Shown piece after piece: positions 49,157 to 57,222 of a DNA stretch of 64,000 nt. The number at the start of each line of letters is the position of its first letter. Position 1 is the stretch's first letter. The notes below the pieces were generated by a model. That model had not been told where the DNA came from. It made no database searches and worked only from the letters and a program-made list of their open reading frames with translations. This DNA is from Streptomyces inusitatus (GTDB lineage: Bacteria; Actinomycetota; Actinomycetes; Streptomycetales; Streptomycetaceae): contig NZ_BMWG01000011.1 in NCBI RefSeq assembly GCF_014651115.1, forward strand, positions 145,912 to 209,911, given 5' to 3'. The translations under genes were made by a program, and so were the position numbers.

Positions 49157-52084
49157 GTGGCCGCAAGGCTGGTTGAACGCGAGAAACAGCTCCACACGCT
49201 GAATGAACTGCTGGGGAGCGCACGGCGCGGCCGGGGGCGGGTCGCCGTCATCAGCGGGGGTGTCGCCAGCGGGAAGACAACTCTGCTGGAGAGCTTCACC
49301 GAAGAGGCCATCGCCTCCGGGGCACTGGTCCTCGAAGCGGCGGGATCCCGCGCGGAACGCTATCTCCCCTTCGGGAATCTCCGCAGAATCCTGGACAGCG
49401 TCGCACCGCTGTCCCCCGAGATCCACGGCTATGTCACCGAACTGCTGGACCGCGTCACCGCCAACGCCACTGTCAGCGCCAGCGCCGTCGCCGCCTCCGA
49501 CGCCCCGGCCGGCTCCGACGCCTCGGGCACGCCGGGCACGCCGGGCGCCTCGGACGCCGAACGCGCGCTCGACGAGGCCAAGCGGATCCTGCCCTCGGTC
49601 TCCACCGCCCTGCTGCGGCTCGCGCACGACCGCACCCTCATCATCACCGTCGACGACGTCCACCACGGAGACGAGCTCTCCCTGCACTTCCTGCTCTCCC
49701 TCGCCCGCCGGGTGCGCCAGGCGAGCGTCATGATCGTGCTCACCGAGACCGTTCCCCTGCGGTCCGCGCAACTCGCCTTCCAGGCCGAACTCCAGCGCCA
49801 GCCCAACTGCACCAGCGTCCGGCTCCCCCTCCTCACCACGAGCGGCACCGCCAGCCTGCTCGCCGACCACTTCTCGGCCTCCACCGCGCAGCGCCTCTCC
49901 GCCGAGTGCCAGGAGACCACCGGAGGCAATCCGCTGCTGGTCGGCGCACTGCTGGAGGACGGCCTCACGGCGCTGGGGGACAGCGAGCCCCTCAAACGGC
50001 TCGACCCCGCCGACGCCTACGAGCGCGCGGTCCTCGACTGTCTCCACCGGGGTGACCCCGAACTGCTCACCGTCGCCCGCGGCATCGCCGTCCTCGGGCA
50101 CTCCGACTCCCCCGTACTGCTCAGCCGGATCGTCGACCTTCACGTCAAGGGCACCGAGCGGGCCCTGCGCGACCTCCGCCGCTGCGGCCTGCTGCACCGA
50201 GGGGCGTTCCGCGACGCCACGGCCCGTACCGCCGTACTCGAAGCGACCCCGCCCGCCGCGCTCTCCGCACTGCATCTGCGCGCCGCGAAACTGCTCCACC
50301 AGGACGGCGCGGCGGCGGTCGACGTCGCCCGGCACCTCCTCGCCGCCCGCAAGAACGTCGAGGACTGGGCGATCCCCGTCCTCCAGGAGGCGGCCGAGTA
50401 CGCGCTCGTCGACGACGAGCACGAATTCGCGCTGCACTGCGGCGAACTCGCCGTGCTGTCCTGCCCCGAGGGGCCCCGGCACGCCGCGCTCAAATCCCGG
50501 CTGGTCAGCATCGTCTGGCGCAGCAACCCGGCCGCCGCCGAGGGGCATCTGCGCCAGCTCTCCCGCGAACTCGCCACCGGCAGACTCGCCGACCGCGACC
50601 TCGTCCAGGCCGTGTCCTGCCTCTCCTGGGTGGGCGAGGCCCGGTGCGCGGGAGAGGCGGTGCTGCGGCTGCGGACCAGCGACCGGGTACCGGCGTACGA
50701 CCCGAGGACGCTCGCCGCCGCCCAGAGCTGGCTCACCATCGTCAGCCCACCGCTCACCTCGCTGTTCAGCACCGTCGCACCGCCGGAGACAACGCTGTCG
50801 CAGACGGCCTGCGTACCGTCCGCCGTCGGACTCGCCGCTATTCCGTACGACATGGCGGACAACGCCTACGCCCATGCCGCCGACGCGATGAGGACCGCCC
50901 TGCGCGGCGGACAGACCGAGGCGGCCGTCAGCGAGGCCACCCGGGTCCTCCAGCGCTACCACCTCAGCGACCGCACACTCCAGCCGCTCATCTTCGCGCT
51001 GCTCGCCGTCGTCTACGCGGGCCGCCTCGATCTCGCGCTCGCCTGGTGCGAACGGCTGCTCGGCGAACGCTCCGCCCGCAACGCGCCGACCTGGCAGGCC
51101 GCGCTGGGCGTGGTGCGGGCCGAGATAGCGCTCCGCCAGGGCGATCTGCCCGGCGCGGCCACCCGGGCCCGTACCGCCCTCTCCCGGATCTCGCTCCAGA
51201 GCTGGGGCGTGGGCATCGCGCTGCCGCTGGCCATCCTCGTCGAGGCCGAACTCCAGATGGGCAACGAGGAGGAGGCCTCCAGCCTGCTCGACCAGCCCGT
51301 GCCCGAGGCCATGTTCGCCACTCTGGCCGGACTGCACTACCTCCGGGCCCGGGGCCGCTGCCACCTCGCCACCGGCCGCTATCACGCCGCCCTGCGCGAC
51401 TTTCTGACCTGCGGCGAGATGATGGAGTCCTGGGGCATGGACGCCGTCGAACTGGTGCCCTGGCGGCTCGACGCCGCGGAGGCCTGGCTGGCCCTCGGCA
51501 GCCCGGGGCGCGCCCGTGAGTACGCCGAGCAGCAGAAGCAGCGCGAGGCGGGGCTCGCGGGCAGCCGGCCGCGCGGCTCGCTGCTCCTCCTCCTCGCCCG
51601 TACCAGCACCGACCTCAAGTACCGGCTCAAGCGGCTCACCGAAGCGGTGGAGACCCTGGAGGAGGGCGAGGACCGGCTCCAGCTCGCGATGGCGCTCGGC
51701 GAACTCGGCCGCGCCTACCGGGCGCTCGGCGACTTCAACCGGGCCCGGATGCTGGTCCGCAAGGCCTGGCACGTCGCCAAGTCCTGCGGCGCCGAACCCC
51801 TGTGCCGGCAGTTCATGCCCGGCCAGGGAGACATCGAACCGCCGTCCCCGAGCGGCCGGGAGACGGAGCCGCTCAAGGAGGCGGAGGTCCTCTCCGAGGC
51901 CGAGGCCCGGGTGGCGCTGCTGGCGGCGCGCGGCCACACCAACCGCGAGATAGCGACGAAACTCTATGTCACCGTGTCGACAGTAGAGCAGCATCTGACC
52001 CGTATCTACCGCAAGCTGAAGGTCAAACGCCGCCGCGATCTGCCCGCCCGTCTCTCCGATCTGAGCCTCCCCGGCATCGCCTGA
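49157..52084 (+). CDS. LAL-family LuxR transcriptional regulator
   Basis: A 975-residue regulator from GTG 49157, with GGAAGGA six bases upstream. A GTG-type frame start at 48,908 would run through the thioesterase terminator and is rejected. Walker A (GGVASGKTT) is near residue 35, Walker B is LIITVDDVHHGDELSL, and the C-terminal LuxR helix-turn-helix is LSEAEARVALLAARGHTNRE continuing through KLYVTVSTVEQHLTRIYRKL. Large ATP-binding LuxR regulators of this layout are typically pathway activators in macrolide-type clusters. A Ser/Ala/Gly-rich insert lies around residues 110-135. Likely activates the nearby PKS genes (inference). Confidence 0.93.
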   Translation: MAARLVEREKQLHTLNELLGSARRGRGRVAVISGGVASGKTTLLESFTEEAIASGALVLEAAGSRAERYLPFGNLRRILDSVAPLSPEIHGYVTELLDRVTANATVSASAVAASDAPAGSDASGTPGTPGASDAERALDEAKRILPSVSTALLRLAHDRTLIITVDDVHHGDELSLHFLLSLARRVRQASVMIVLTETVPLRSAQLAFQAELQRQPNCTSVRLPLLTTSGTASLLADHFSASTAQRLSAECQETTGGNPLLVGALLEDGLTALGDSEPLKRLDPADAYERAVLDCLHRGDPELLTVARGIAVLGHSDSPVLLSRIVDLHVKGTERALRDLRRCGLLHRGAFRDATARTAVLEATPPAALSALHLRAAKLLHQDGAAAVDVARHLLAARKNVEDWAIPVLQEAAEYALVDDEHEFALHCGELAVLSCPEGPRHAALKSRLVSIVWRSNPAAAEGHLRQLSRELATGRLADRDLVQAVSCLSWVGEARCAGEAVLRLRTSDRVPAYDPRTLAAAQSWLTIVSPPLTSLFSTVAPPETTLSQTACVPSAVGLAAIPYDMADNAYAHAADAMRTALRGGQTEAAVSEATRVLQRYHLSDRTLQPLIFALLAVVYAGRLDLALAWCERLLGERSARNAPTWQAALGVVRAEIALRQGDLPGAATRARTALSRISLQSWGVGIALPLAILVEAELQMGNEEEASSLLDQPVPEAMFATLAGLHYLRARGRCHLATGRYHAALRDFLTCGEMMESWGMDAVELVPWRLDAAEAWLALGSPGRAREYAEQQKQREAGLAGSRPRGSLLLLLARTSTDLKYRLKRLTEAVETLEEGEDRLQLAMALGELGRAYRALGDFNRARMLVRKAWHVAKSCGAEPLCRQFMPGQGDIEPPSPSGRETEPLKEAEVLSEAEARVALLAARGHTNREIATKLYVTVSTVEQHLTRIYRKLKVKRRRDLPARLSDLSLPGIA

Positions 52085-52155
52085 GCGACCGCCGTCCGCG
52101 GCCACTCGTTCGTCGAGCCGCCCGCCCCGCCGCCGGGGCGGGCGGCCCGACGGCT

Positions 52156-52773
52156 TCACGACAGCAGCCCGCGCTCCAGCGCGGTGATCACCGCGGCCGT
52201 CCGGTCCGAGACCGACAGCTTCTTGAACGAGCGCAGCAGATGCGTCTTCACCGTCGCCTCGCTGATGAACAGGGCACGGCCGATGTCCGCGTTGGTCAGC
52301 CCCTGGCTGACCAGCCGCAGCACCTCGCGCTCGCGCTCCGACAGCAGCGGCGGATCCACCGCCCGGGCCCGGAACAGCTTGGGGGCCAGCGACGGGGTCA
52401 GCACCGTCTCACCGCGCGCCGCCGCCTTCACCGCGTGCACCAGATCGTCCCGGGAACTGCCCTTGAGCAGATACCCCGCCGCACCGGCCTCCACCGCGCG
52501 CAGAATATCGGCGTCGTCCTCATAGGTGGTGACGATCACCACCTTGCTGCGCGGCGACTCCCGCAGGATGTGACCCGTCGCGGTCACCCCGTCCATCTCG
52601 CCCATCCGCAGATCCAGCAGCACGATGTGCGGGGTGAGCCGGGCCGCCAGCAGCACCGCCTCCTCGCCCGAGCCGGCCTGCCCCACCACGCCGATGCCGT
52701 CCGCCGACTCCAGCATGGCGCACAACCCCTCCCGTACCACCGGGTGGTCGTCGGCCAGCAGAACCTCGATCAT
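52156..52773 (-). CDS. NarL/FixJ-type response regulator
   Basis: A 205-residue two-domain regulator. The receiver domain has the acidic pair LLADDHPVV, phospho-acceptor Asp in IVLLDLRMG (about residue 54) and Lys in YLLKGSS. The C-terminal HTH is LSEREREVLRLVSQGLTNAD with HLLRSFKKLSVSDRTAAV. Its GTG/ATG start region overlaps the histidine kinase stop by four bases, so the two are translated together. Target genes are unknown. Confidence 0.95.
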   Translation of the reverse strand: MIEVLLADDHPVVREGLCAMLESADGIGVVGQAGSGEEAVLLAARLTPHIVLLDLRMGEMDGVTATGHILRESPRSKVVIVTTYEDDADILRAVEAGAAGYLLKGSSRDDLVHAVKAAARGETVLTPSLAPKLFRARAVDPPLLSEREREVLRLVSQGLTNADIGRALFISEATVKTHLLRSFKKLSVSDRTAAVITALERGLLS

Positions 52774-54083
52774 GTCGCCCTCGCTCCGGCCGGCTCCCCG
52801 GCCACCGGTCCCAGAGGCACCGTCACCTCGATGACGGTGCCCGCTCCCGGGCGGCTGTCGACGGACGCCGCCCCGCTGATCTCCTCGACCCGCGCCCGCA
52901 TGCCGCGCAGCCCGAAGCCGCTCCGCTCGCCGTCCGGGTCAAAACCCTCACCGTCGTCGCCGATCACCAGCCGGACGGAGTCGTCGGCATAGGCCACCAG
53001 CACCTCCACCGTGCGGGCCGTGCCCGCGTGCCTCCGTACATTCGCGAACGCCTCCTGAACGGACCGCAGCAGCACCACGCTGACCGCCATCGGCAACGGC
53101 CGCTCCTCGCCCTCGGCCCGGCAGCGCACCTCAAGACCCGTCTCGGCCGTCAGCAGCCGCGCCTGCCGGCCCACGGCCTGGACCAGCGAACTCTCCCGCA
53201 GCGCCGGGGGAGTCAGCGCGGCGACAAAACCACGCGCCTCGGCCAGGCTCTCCTTGGCCACCCGCCCGGCGAGCCCCAGATGCGCGAGCGCCCGGTCCGG
53301 GCTCTCCACCACCTCCGACTCCGCCACCTGCACCAGGCTGATGATGCTGGTCAGACCCTGAGCCAGGGTGTCATGGATCTCCCGCGCCAACCGCTCCCGC
53401 TCGGCCGAGATCCCCGCCTCGTGCGACAGCCGGGCCACCCGCTCCCTGCTGCGCCGCAGCTCATTGATCAAATCACCCCGGTCCATGCTCTGCTGCACCA
53501 CCCGGGTGATCCACAGCCCGAGCAGCACCGACAGCGCGATCCCCAGCAGCGAGGTGGGCAGCACCGAGAGGATATGAGGGTCGAAATCCCCGCCGCGCAG
53601 CCACACCACCGTCACCGGCCACAGATTGGCCAGCATCACGAGCACGATCGCCGGCGGCATCGGCAGGCTCATCATCAGCATCGGCACCACCGCGAACAGC
53701 GCGAAGGAGCCCGCGAGATCGGCCGTGCCCGCCACCGCGAACAGCACGAAGAGCCCCACCGCGAAGACGACGTTCCGCCGCCCCGCCGTCCGGTGGATCA
53801 TCAGTCTCCGGCCGAGTCCCGCGTACCAGGGAACGATCAGCGTCAGCGCGCCGACGGCGACCGCGCGGTACGCCTCGGCCCCGCCCGAAGTGAACAGCAG
53901 AATCGTGGTGACGAGATAGGAGATCGCGAAGTAACCGTCCCACAGACCGAACCAACGAGTCCCCGATTCGGGGCCGTAACCCGCGTTGGCACCCGGGCTG
54001 GAACCCCCGTTGGAACCCGCGTTGGAACCCGCGTTGGAACCCGCGTTGGCCTGCGAACTTTCCTCCTGAGTCTGAGTGTGCAC
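52770..54083 (-). CDS. Sensor histidine kinase (HisKA_3/NarX-like)
   Basis: A 437-residue membrane sensor from GTG 54083 (AGGA upstream). The N-terminus is a Asn-Ala-Gly-Ser repeat encoded by a 12-bp tandem repeat. Five or six membrane helices follow (residues about 45-195), then a coiled region, the HisKA_3 phosphorylation site REIHDTLAQGLTSI (His) and the HATPase lid VRLVIGDDGEGFD and FGLRGMRARVEE. There is no large extracellular domain, so it probably senses through its membrane region. Pairs with the downstream response regulator. Confidence 0.94.
   Translation of the reverse strand: MHTQTQEESSQANAGSNAGSNAGSNGGSSPGANAGYGPESGTRWFGLWDGYFAISYLVTTILLFTSGGAEAYRAVAVGALTLIVPWYAGLGRRLMIHRTAGRRNVVFAVGLFVLFAVAGTADLAGSFALFAVVPMLMMSLPMPPAIVLVMLANLWPVTVVWLRGGDFDPHILSVLPTSLLGIALSVLLGLWITRVVQQSMDRGDLINELRRSRERVARLSHEAGISAERERLAREIHDTLAQGLTSIISLVQVAESEVVESPDRALAHLGLAGRVAKESLAEARGFVAALTPPALRESSLVQAVGRQARLLTAETGLEVRCRAEGEERPLPMAVSVVLLRSVQEAFANVRRHAGTARTVEVLVAYADDSVRLVIGDDGEGFDPDGERSGFGLRGMRARVEEISGAASVDSRPGAGTVIEVTVPLGPVAGEPAGARAT
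54000..54047 (-). repeat. 12-bp tandem repeat, four copies
   Basis: Units of ggaacccgcgtt (first copy one base different) at 54,000, 54,012, 54,024 and 54,036 encode the Asn-Ala-Gly-Ser repeat at the N-terminus of the histidine kinase. Confidence 0.85.
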
Positions 54084-54113
54084 ATAACAAGTCCTACCAT
54101 GCGCCCCACCGTG

Positions 54114-54137
54114 TCAACCGGTCGGTTGACAACCGGT
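54114..54137. promoter_or_regulatory. Operator-like CAACCGG inverted/direct repeat
   Basis: TCAACCG-GT-CGGTTGA (54,114-54,129) is a perfect inverted repeat, directly followed by a further CAACCGGT (54,130-54,137) that repeats the left arm. It lies 31 bases upstream of the histidine kinase start, in the divergent gap to the membrane protein gene. A dimeric repressor site is plausible; autoregulation by the response regulator is another option. Confidence 0.5.
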
Positions 54138-54264
54138 CCCACCGATCGGTCGTCCCGCGGCGGGCCCGCCCGGACCTACTTTTGAAGCAGCGGGAGGAGT
54201 GCCGCGACAGCACCGTGACAGCACCGCGAGGGGGAGCAGCAGTGGCAGGGCAGGAGTCGGTCAC

Positions 54265-54822
54265 GTGAGCCAGTTCTGGGTGGCACTCATCATCGGTGCG
54301 TCGACGCTGGCGGCCGTCCTGGCGGCCGATCTCGGACACCGCCGCATCACCGCCGTACGGCTGGCGGGCCCCGTCCTCGTGTCCGTTCTCGTCGTCGTCG
54401 CCTGCGTACGGTCCCTTCCCACGGCCGGCAACGACATGTCGCTGCAACTCGCCTCCGTGGGGGTGGGCGTGATCTGCGGACTCGTCGCCGGAACTCTGCT
54501 TCCCGTACACCGGGACGACACCGATCGCGTCCATACTTCCGGCGGAATCGGGTACGCGCTGATCTGGCTCGGCTGCACGGCCGCCCAGGCCGTCTTCGCC
54601 TACGGCGCGGAACACTGGTTCACCGCCGCCATGGCCCGCTTCACCGCCGAGTACGAACTCAGCGGTGAGAAGGTCCTGGTGAGCGCCGCCGCGCTGATGT
54701 CCCTCGCCATGGTGCTGGCCAGGACCGCGGCCCTGGCATCCAGGGCCCGCATCCCGGACCGGACGGACGGGGAAACGGACGCGGGGGAGCCGGCGGCCGG
54801 GCGGAGGGAGACCGTGAATTGA
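54265..54822 (+). CDS. Integral membrane protein of unknown function
   Basis: A 185-residue protein from GTG 54265, with CAGGAG eight bases upstream. It has four or five hydrophobic segments (WVALIIGASTLAAVLAADL, AGPVLVSVLVVVACV, LASVGVGVICGLVAGTLL, IGYALIWLGCTAAQAVFAYG, VSAAALMSLAMVLA) and a charged cytoplasmic C-terminal tail. No family is recognised. Divergent from the histidine kinase gene across the operator-like repeat. Confidence 0.7.
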   Translation: MSQFWVALIIGASTLAAVLAADLGHRRITAVRLAGPVLVSVLVVVACVRSLPTAGNDMSLQLASVGVGVICGLVAGTLLPVHRDDTDRVHTSGGIGYALIWLGCTAAQAVFAYGAEHWFTAAMARFTAEYELSGEKVLVSAAALMSLAMVLARTAALASRARIPDRTDGETDAGEPAAGRRETVN

Positions 54823-54885
54823 CGGTCGGCAGGGTTCCGTACAAGCGTGTGATGGTTCAGAGGTCTTCAAGGCTAGGGTGAAAAA

Positions 54886-55386
54886 GTGGTACGTAATGAT
54901 GAATTGAGGCTGCGTCCGCCTCGCAACCGTGTCGAAAGTCGCGCGATCGGCTGGTGGACCCTGCAATCCTCCCTGTTCGCATTGCCGCTGCCGATCGTCT
55001 TCGGAGTGCTCTACCTGTTCATTCCGCCGGCCAGATTCGTCTTCGTCTGGGCATTCTTCGTCACCCTCGTCCCCGGCATCCTCTACATGGCCGTCATGCC
55101 GCTGTGGCGCTACCGCGTACACCGCTGGGAGACCACCGACACCGCCGTCTACGCGGCCTCCGGCTGGCTCTGGCAGCGCTGGCGCGTGGTCCCCCTCTCC
55201 CGCATACAGACCGTCGACACCATGCGCGGCCCGCTCCAGCAGCTCTTCGGACTCTCCGGAGTCACCGTGACCAGCGCCTCCGCCTCCGGCGCGGTGAAGA
55301 TCAACGGACTGGACCACCGGGTCGCCGCCGAGATGGTGGAACAGCTCACCAGGTCCACCCAGGCCACACCGGGAGACGCCACATGA
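54886..55386 (+). CDS. Membrane protein with bacterial PH domain (YdbS-like)
   Basis: A 166-residue protein from GTG 54886. Two membrane helices (SSLFALPLPIVFGVLYLFI and FVWAFFVTLVPGILYMAV) precede a bPH_2 domain (HRWETTDTAVYAASGWLWQRW, VPLSRIQTVDTMRGPLQQLFGLSGVTVTSA). This matches YdbS. The ATGA overlap with the next gene indicates a two-gene YdbS-YdbT-like operon. Confidence 0.88.
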   Translation: MVRNDELRLRPPRNRVESRAIGWWTLQSSLFALPLPIVFGVLYLFIPPARFVFVWAFFVTLVPGILYMAVMPLWRYRVHRWETTDTAVYAASGWLWQRWRVVPLSRIQTVDTMRGPLQQLFGLSGVTVTSASASGAVKINGLDHRVAAEMVEQLTRSTQATPGDAT

Positions 55387-56930
55387 CCTCGGAGACCACG
55401 GCCGGCCGGCGCGCCCACGCCGCGACCGACCCCTGGGGACGGCTCAACCCCCGGCTGATCCTCGTCAATCTGAGCGTCGTCGCCGCCCCGCTCGCCCTCT
55501 ACGGCGCCACCCACGCGGTCACCGGCGGCGAGATCAACCTCCAGGTCCTGATCACGCTCGGCTCGTTCCTCATCACCTGCCTGGTCATGGCCGGCATCAG
55601 CCTGATGCGCCTGCTCACCACCCGCTACCTCCTCACCGACGACCGGATCGAACTCCGCAAGGGCCTCCTCTTCCGCAGCCACCGCTCGGTGCCCGTCGAC
55701 CGCATCCGCAGCGTCGACCTCACCGCCAACCCGCTCCACCGCGTCTTCGGCCTCACCTCCCTGGAGATCGGCACCGGCGAACACGGCGAATCCGCCGGAG
55801 CCGGCCTCTCCCTCGACGGCATCAGCAAGAAGGACGCCGACGAACTCCGCCGACAGCTCATCGAACGCCGCAGCGCCGGGCGCGGCCTCACCGTCGATGA
55901 GACCGACGGCCCGATCGCCGAGATGGACTGGGCCTGGCTGCGCTACGCCCCCCTCACCATCTGGGGCGTCGGCGGAGTCTTCGTCGCCGTCGGCACCGTC
56001 TACCGGACGCTGTACGAGATGAAGATCGACCCGCTGGAACTGGGCATCGTCAAGGACATCGAGGACCGCTTCGGCTCCGTCCCCCTCTGGTTCGGCATCC
56101 TGGTCACCGTCCTCGTCATCGTGATCATCGGAGTCATCGGCTCCACCGCCACCTTCATCGAGGGATGGTCCGGATACCGCCTGGAGCGCGAGGACGGCGG
56201 CATGTTCCGGGTCCGGCGCGGAATGCTCGTCACCCGCTCCGTCACCATCGAGGAACGCCGCCTCCGGGGCGTCGAGGTCGCCGAACCGCTGCTGCTGCGC
56301 TGGGCCGGAGGAGCCCGCCTCAAGGCAGTCGCGAGCGGCCTGGGCAATGACGAGGAGAACAGCAGCCGCAGCCGGCTCACCCCGCCCGTCCCGCACGCGC
56401 TGGCCCTGGCCGTCGCCGCCGACGTACTGGCCGAGAAGCAGTCCCCGACCGCCCTCGCCGAACTCGCCCCGCACCCCCGCGCCGCCCTGCGCCGCAGGGT
56501 CAATCTGGCGCTGGGCACGGCGGCGCTGACCGCGGCCCTCCTCGCCGTCCCCGGCCTCTGGCTCACCCCGGTCCTCGTCCACACGGGCTGGATCACCGGC
56601 CTCGTACTGCTGCCCATCCTGCTGGCCTACGCCTTCGACGCCTACCGCAACCTCGGCAGCGCGATCCAGGGCCGCTATCTGGTCGCCAGGTCCGGCACGT
56701 TCGCCCGCCGCACCGTCGCCCTCCAGCGCGAGGGGATCATCGGCTGGTCCATCACCCGATCGGCCTTCCAGCGCCGCGCCGGACTGCTCACCCTCGGAGC
56801 CACCACGGCGGCGGGCACGGGCGTCTACAAGGTCCGCGACATCGCGGTCTCCGACGGACTCGCCCTCGCCGACCGGGCGGTGCCCCAGGTGCTCGCCCAG
56901 TTCATCGAACGACGACCCGGGCGCGGCTGA
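55383..56930 (+). CDS. Membrane protein with multiple bacterial PH domains (YdbT-like)
   Basis: A 515-residue protein from ATG 55383. Three copies of the bPH_2 signature are visible: RYLLTDDRIELRKGLLFRSH with VPVDRIRSVDL; RLEREDGGMFRVRRGMLVTR with TIEERRLRGVEV; and RYLVARSGTFARRTVALQRE. They are interleaved with paired membrane helices. In Bacillus the YdbS/YdbT pair is linked to resistance to membrane-active peptides; the role here is inferred from that family. The operon ends at a strong terminator. Confidence 0.88.
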   Translation: MTSETTAGRRAHAATDPWGRLNPRLILVNLSVVAAPLALYGATHAVTGGEINLQVLITLGSFLITCLVMAGISLMRLLTTRYLLTDDRIELRKGLLFRSHRSVPVDRIRSVDLTANPLHRVFGLTSLEIGTGEHGESAGAGLSLDGISKKDADELRRQLIERRSAGRGLTVDETDGPIAEMDWAWLRYAPLTIWGVGGVFVAVGTVYRTLYEMKIDPLELGIVKDIEDRFGSVPLWFGILVTVLVIVIIGVIGSTATFIEGWSGYRLEREDGGMFRVRRGMLVTRSVTIEERRLRGVEVAEPLLLRWAGGARLKAVASGLGNDEENSSRSRLTPPVPHALALAVAADVLAEKQSPTALAELAPHPRAALRRRVNLALGTAALTAALLAVPGLWLTPVLVHTGWITGLVLLPILLAYAFDAYRNLGSAIQGRYLVARSGTFARRTVALQREGIIGWSITRSAFQRRAGLLTLGATTAAGTGVYKVRDIAVSDGLALADRAVPQVLAQFIERRPGRG

Positions 56931-56973
56931 CCCCCGTACCCCCACCCCCATAGACCAACTGGCGCACCCCCGA

Positions 56974-57017
56974 GAGGTTGGAGGGGCGGACCTCCCCCCG
57001 GCCGCCCCTCCAACCTC
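56974..57017 (+). terminator. Hairpin terminator after the PH-domain operon
   Basis: Perfect 16-base arms at 56,974-56,989 and 57,002-57,017 with a 12-base loop, followed by a short T-rich stretch (gctttcgtg). 44 bases beyond the stop of the YdbT-like gene. Confidence 0.85.
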
Positions 57018-57222
57018 GCTTTCGTGTCCCGGGCCCCGCTTCAGGGGCTGGTAGGGGATGTGACCGGGCCCGCGCGGAAAATACTGTCGGGGCGGACAGG
57101 CGCGCCCGCGGGGCGCCCCGCTCCCGCGGACGTGTCCGACACCCCGTGATGTCCTCCGGCGCCGGCGGCGGGAGCTGTGCGCCCCAGGCGGTCAGAGAGC
57201 GCCGAGAGACGAGGAGCATCGC

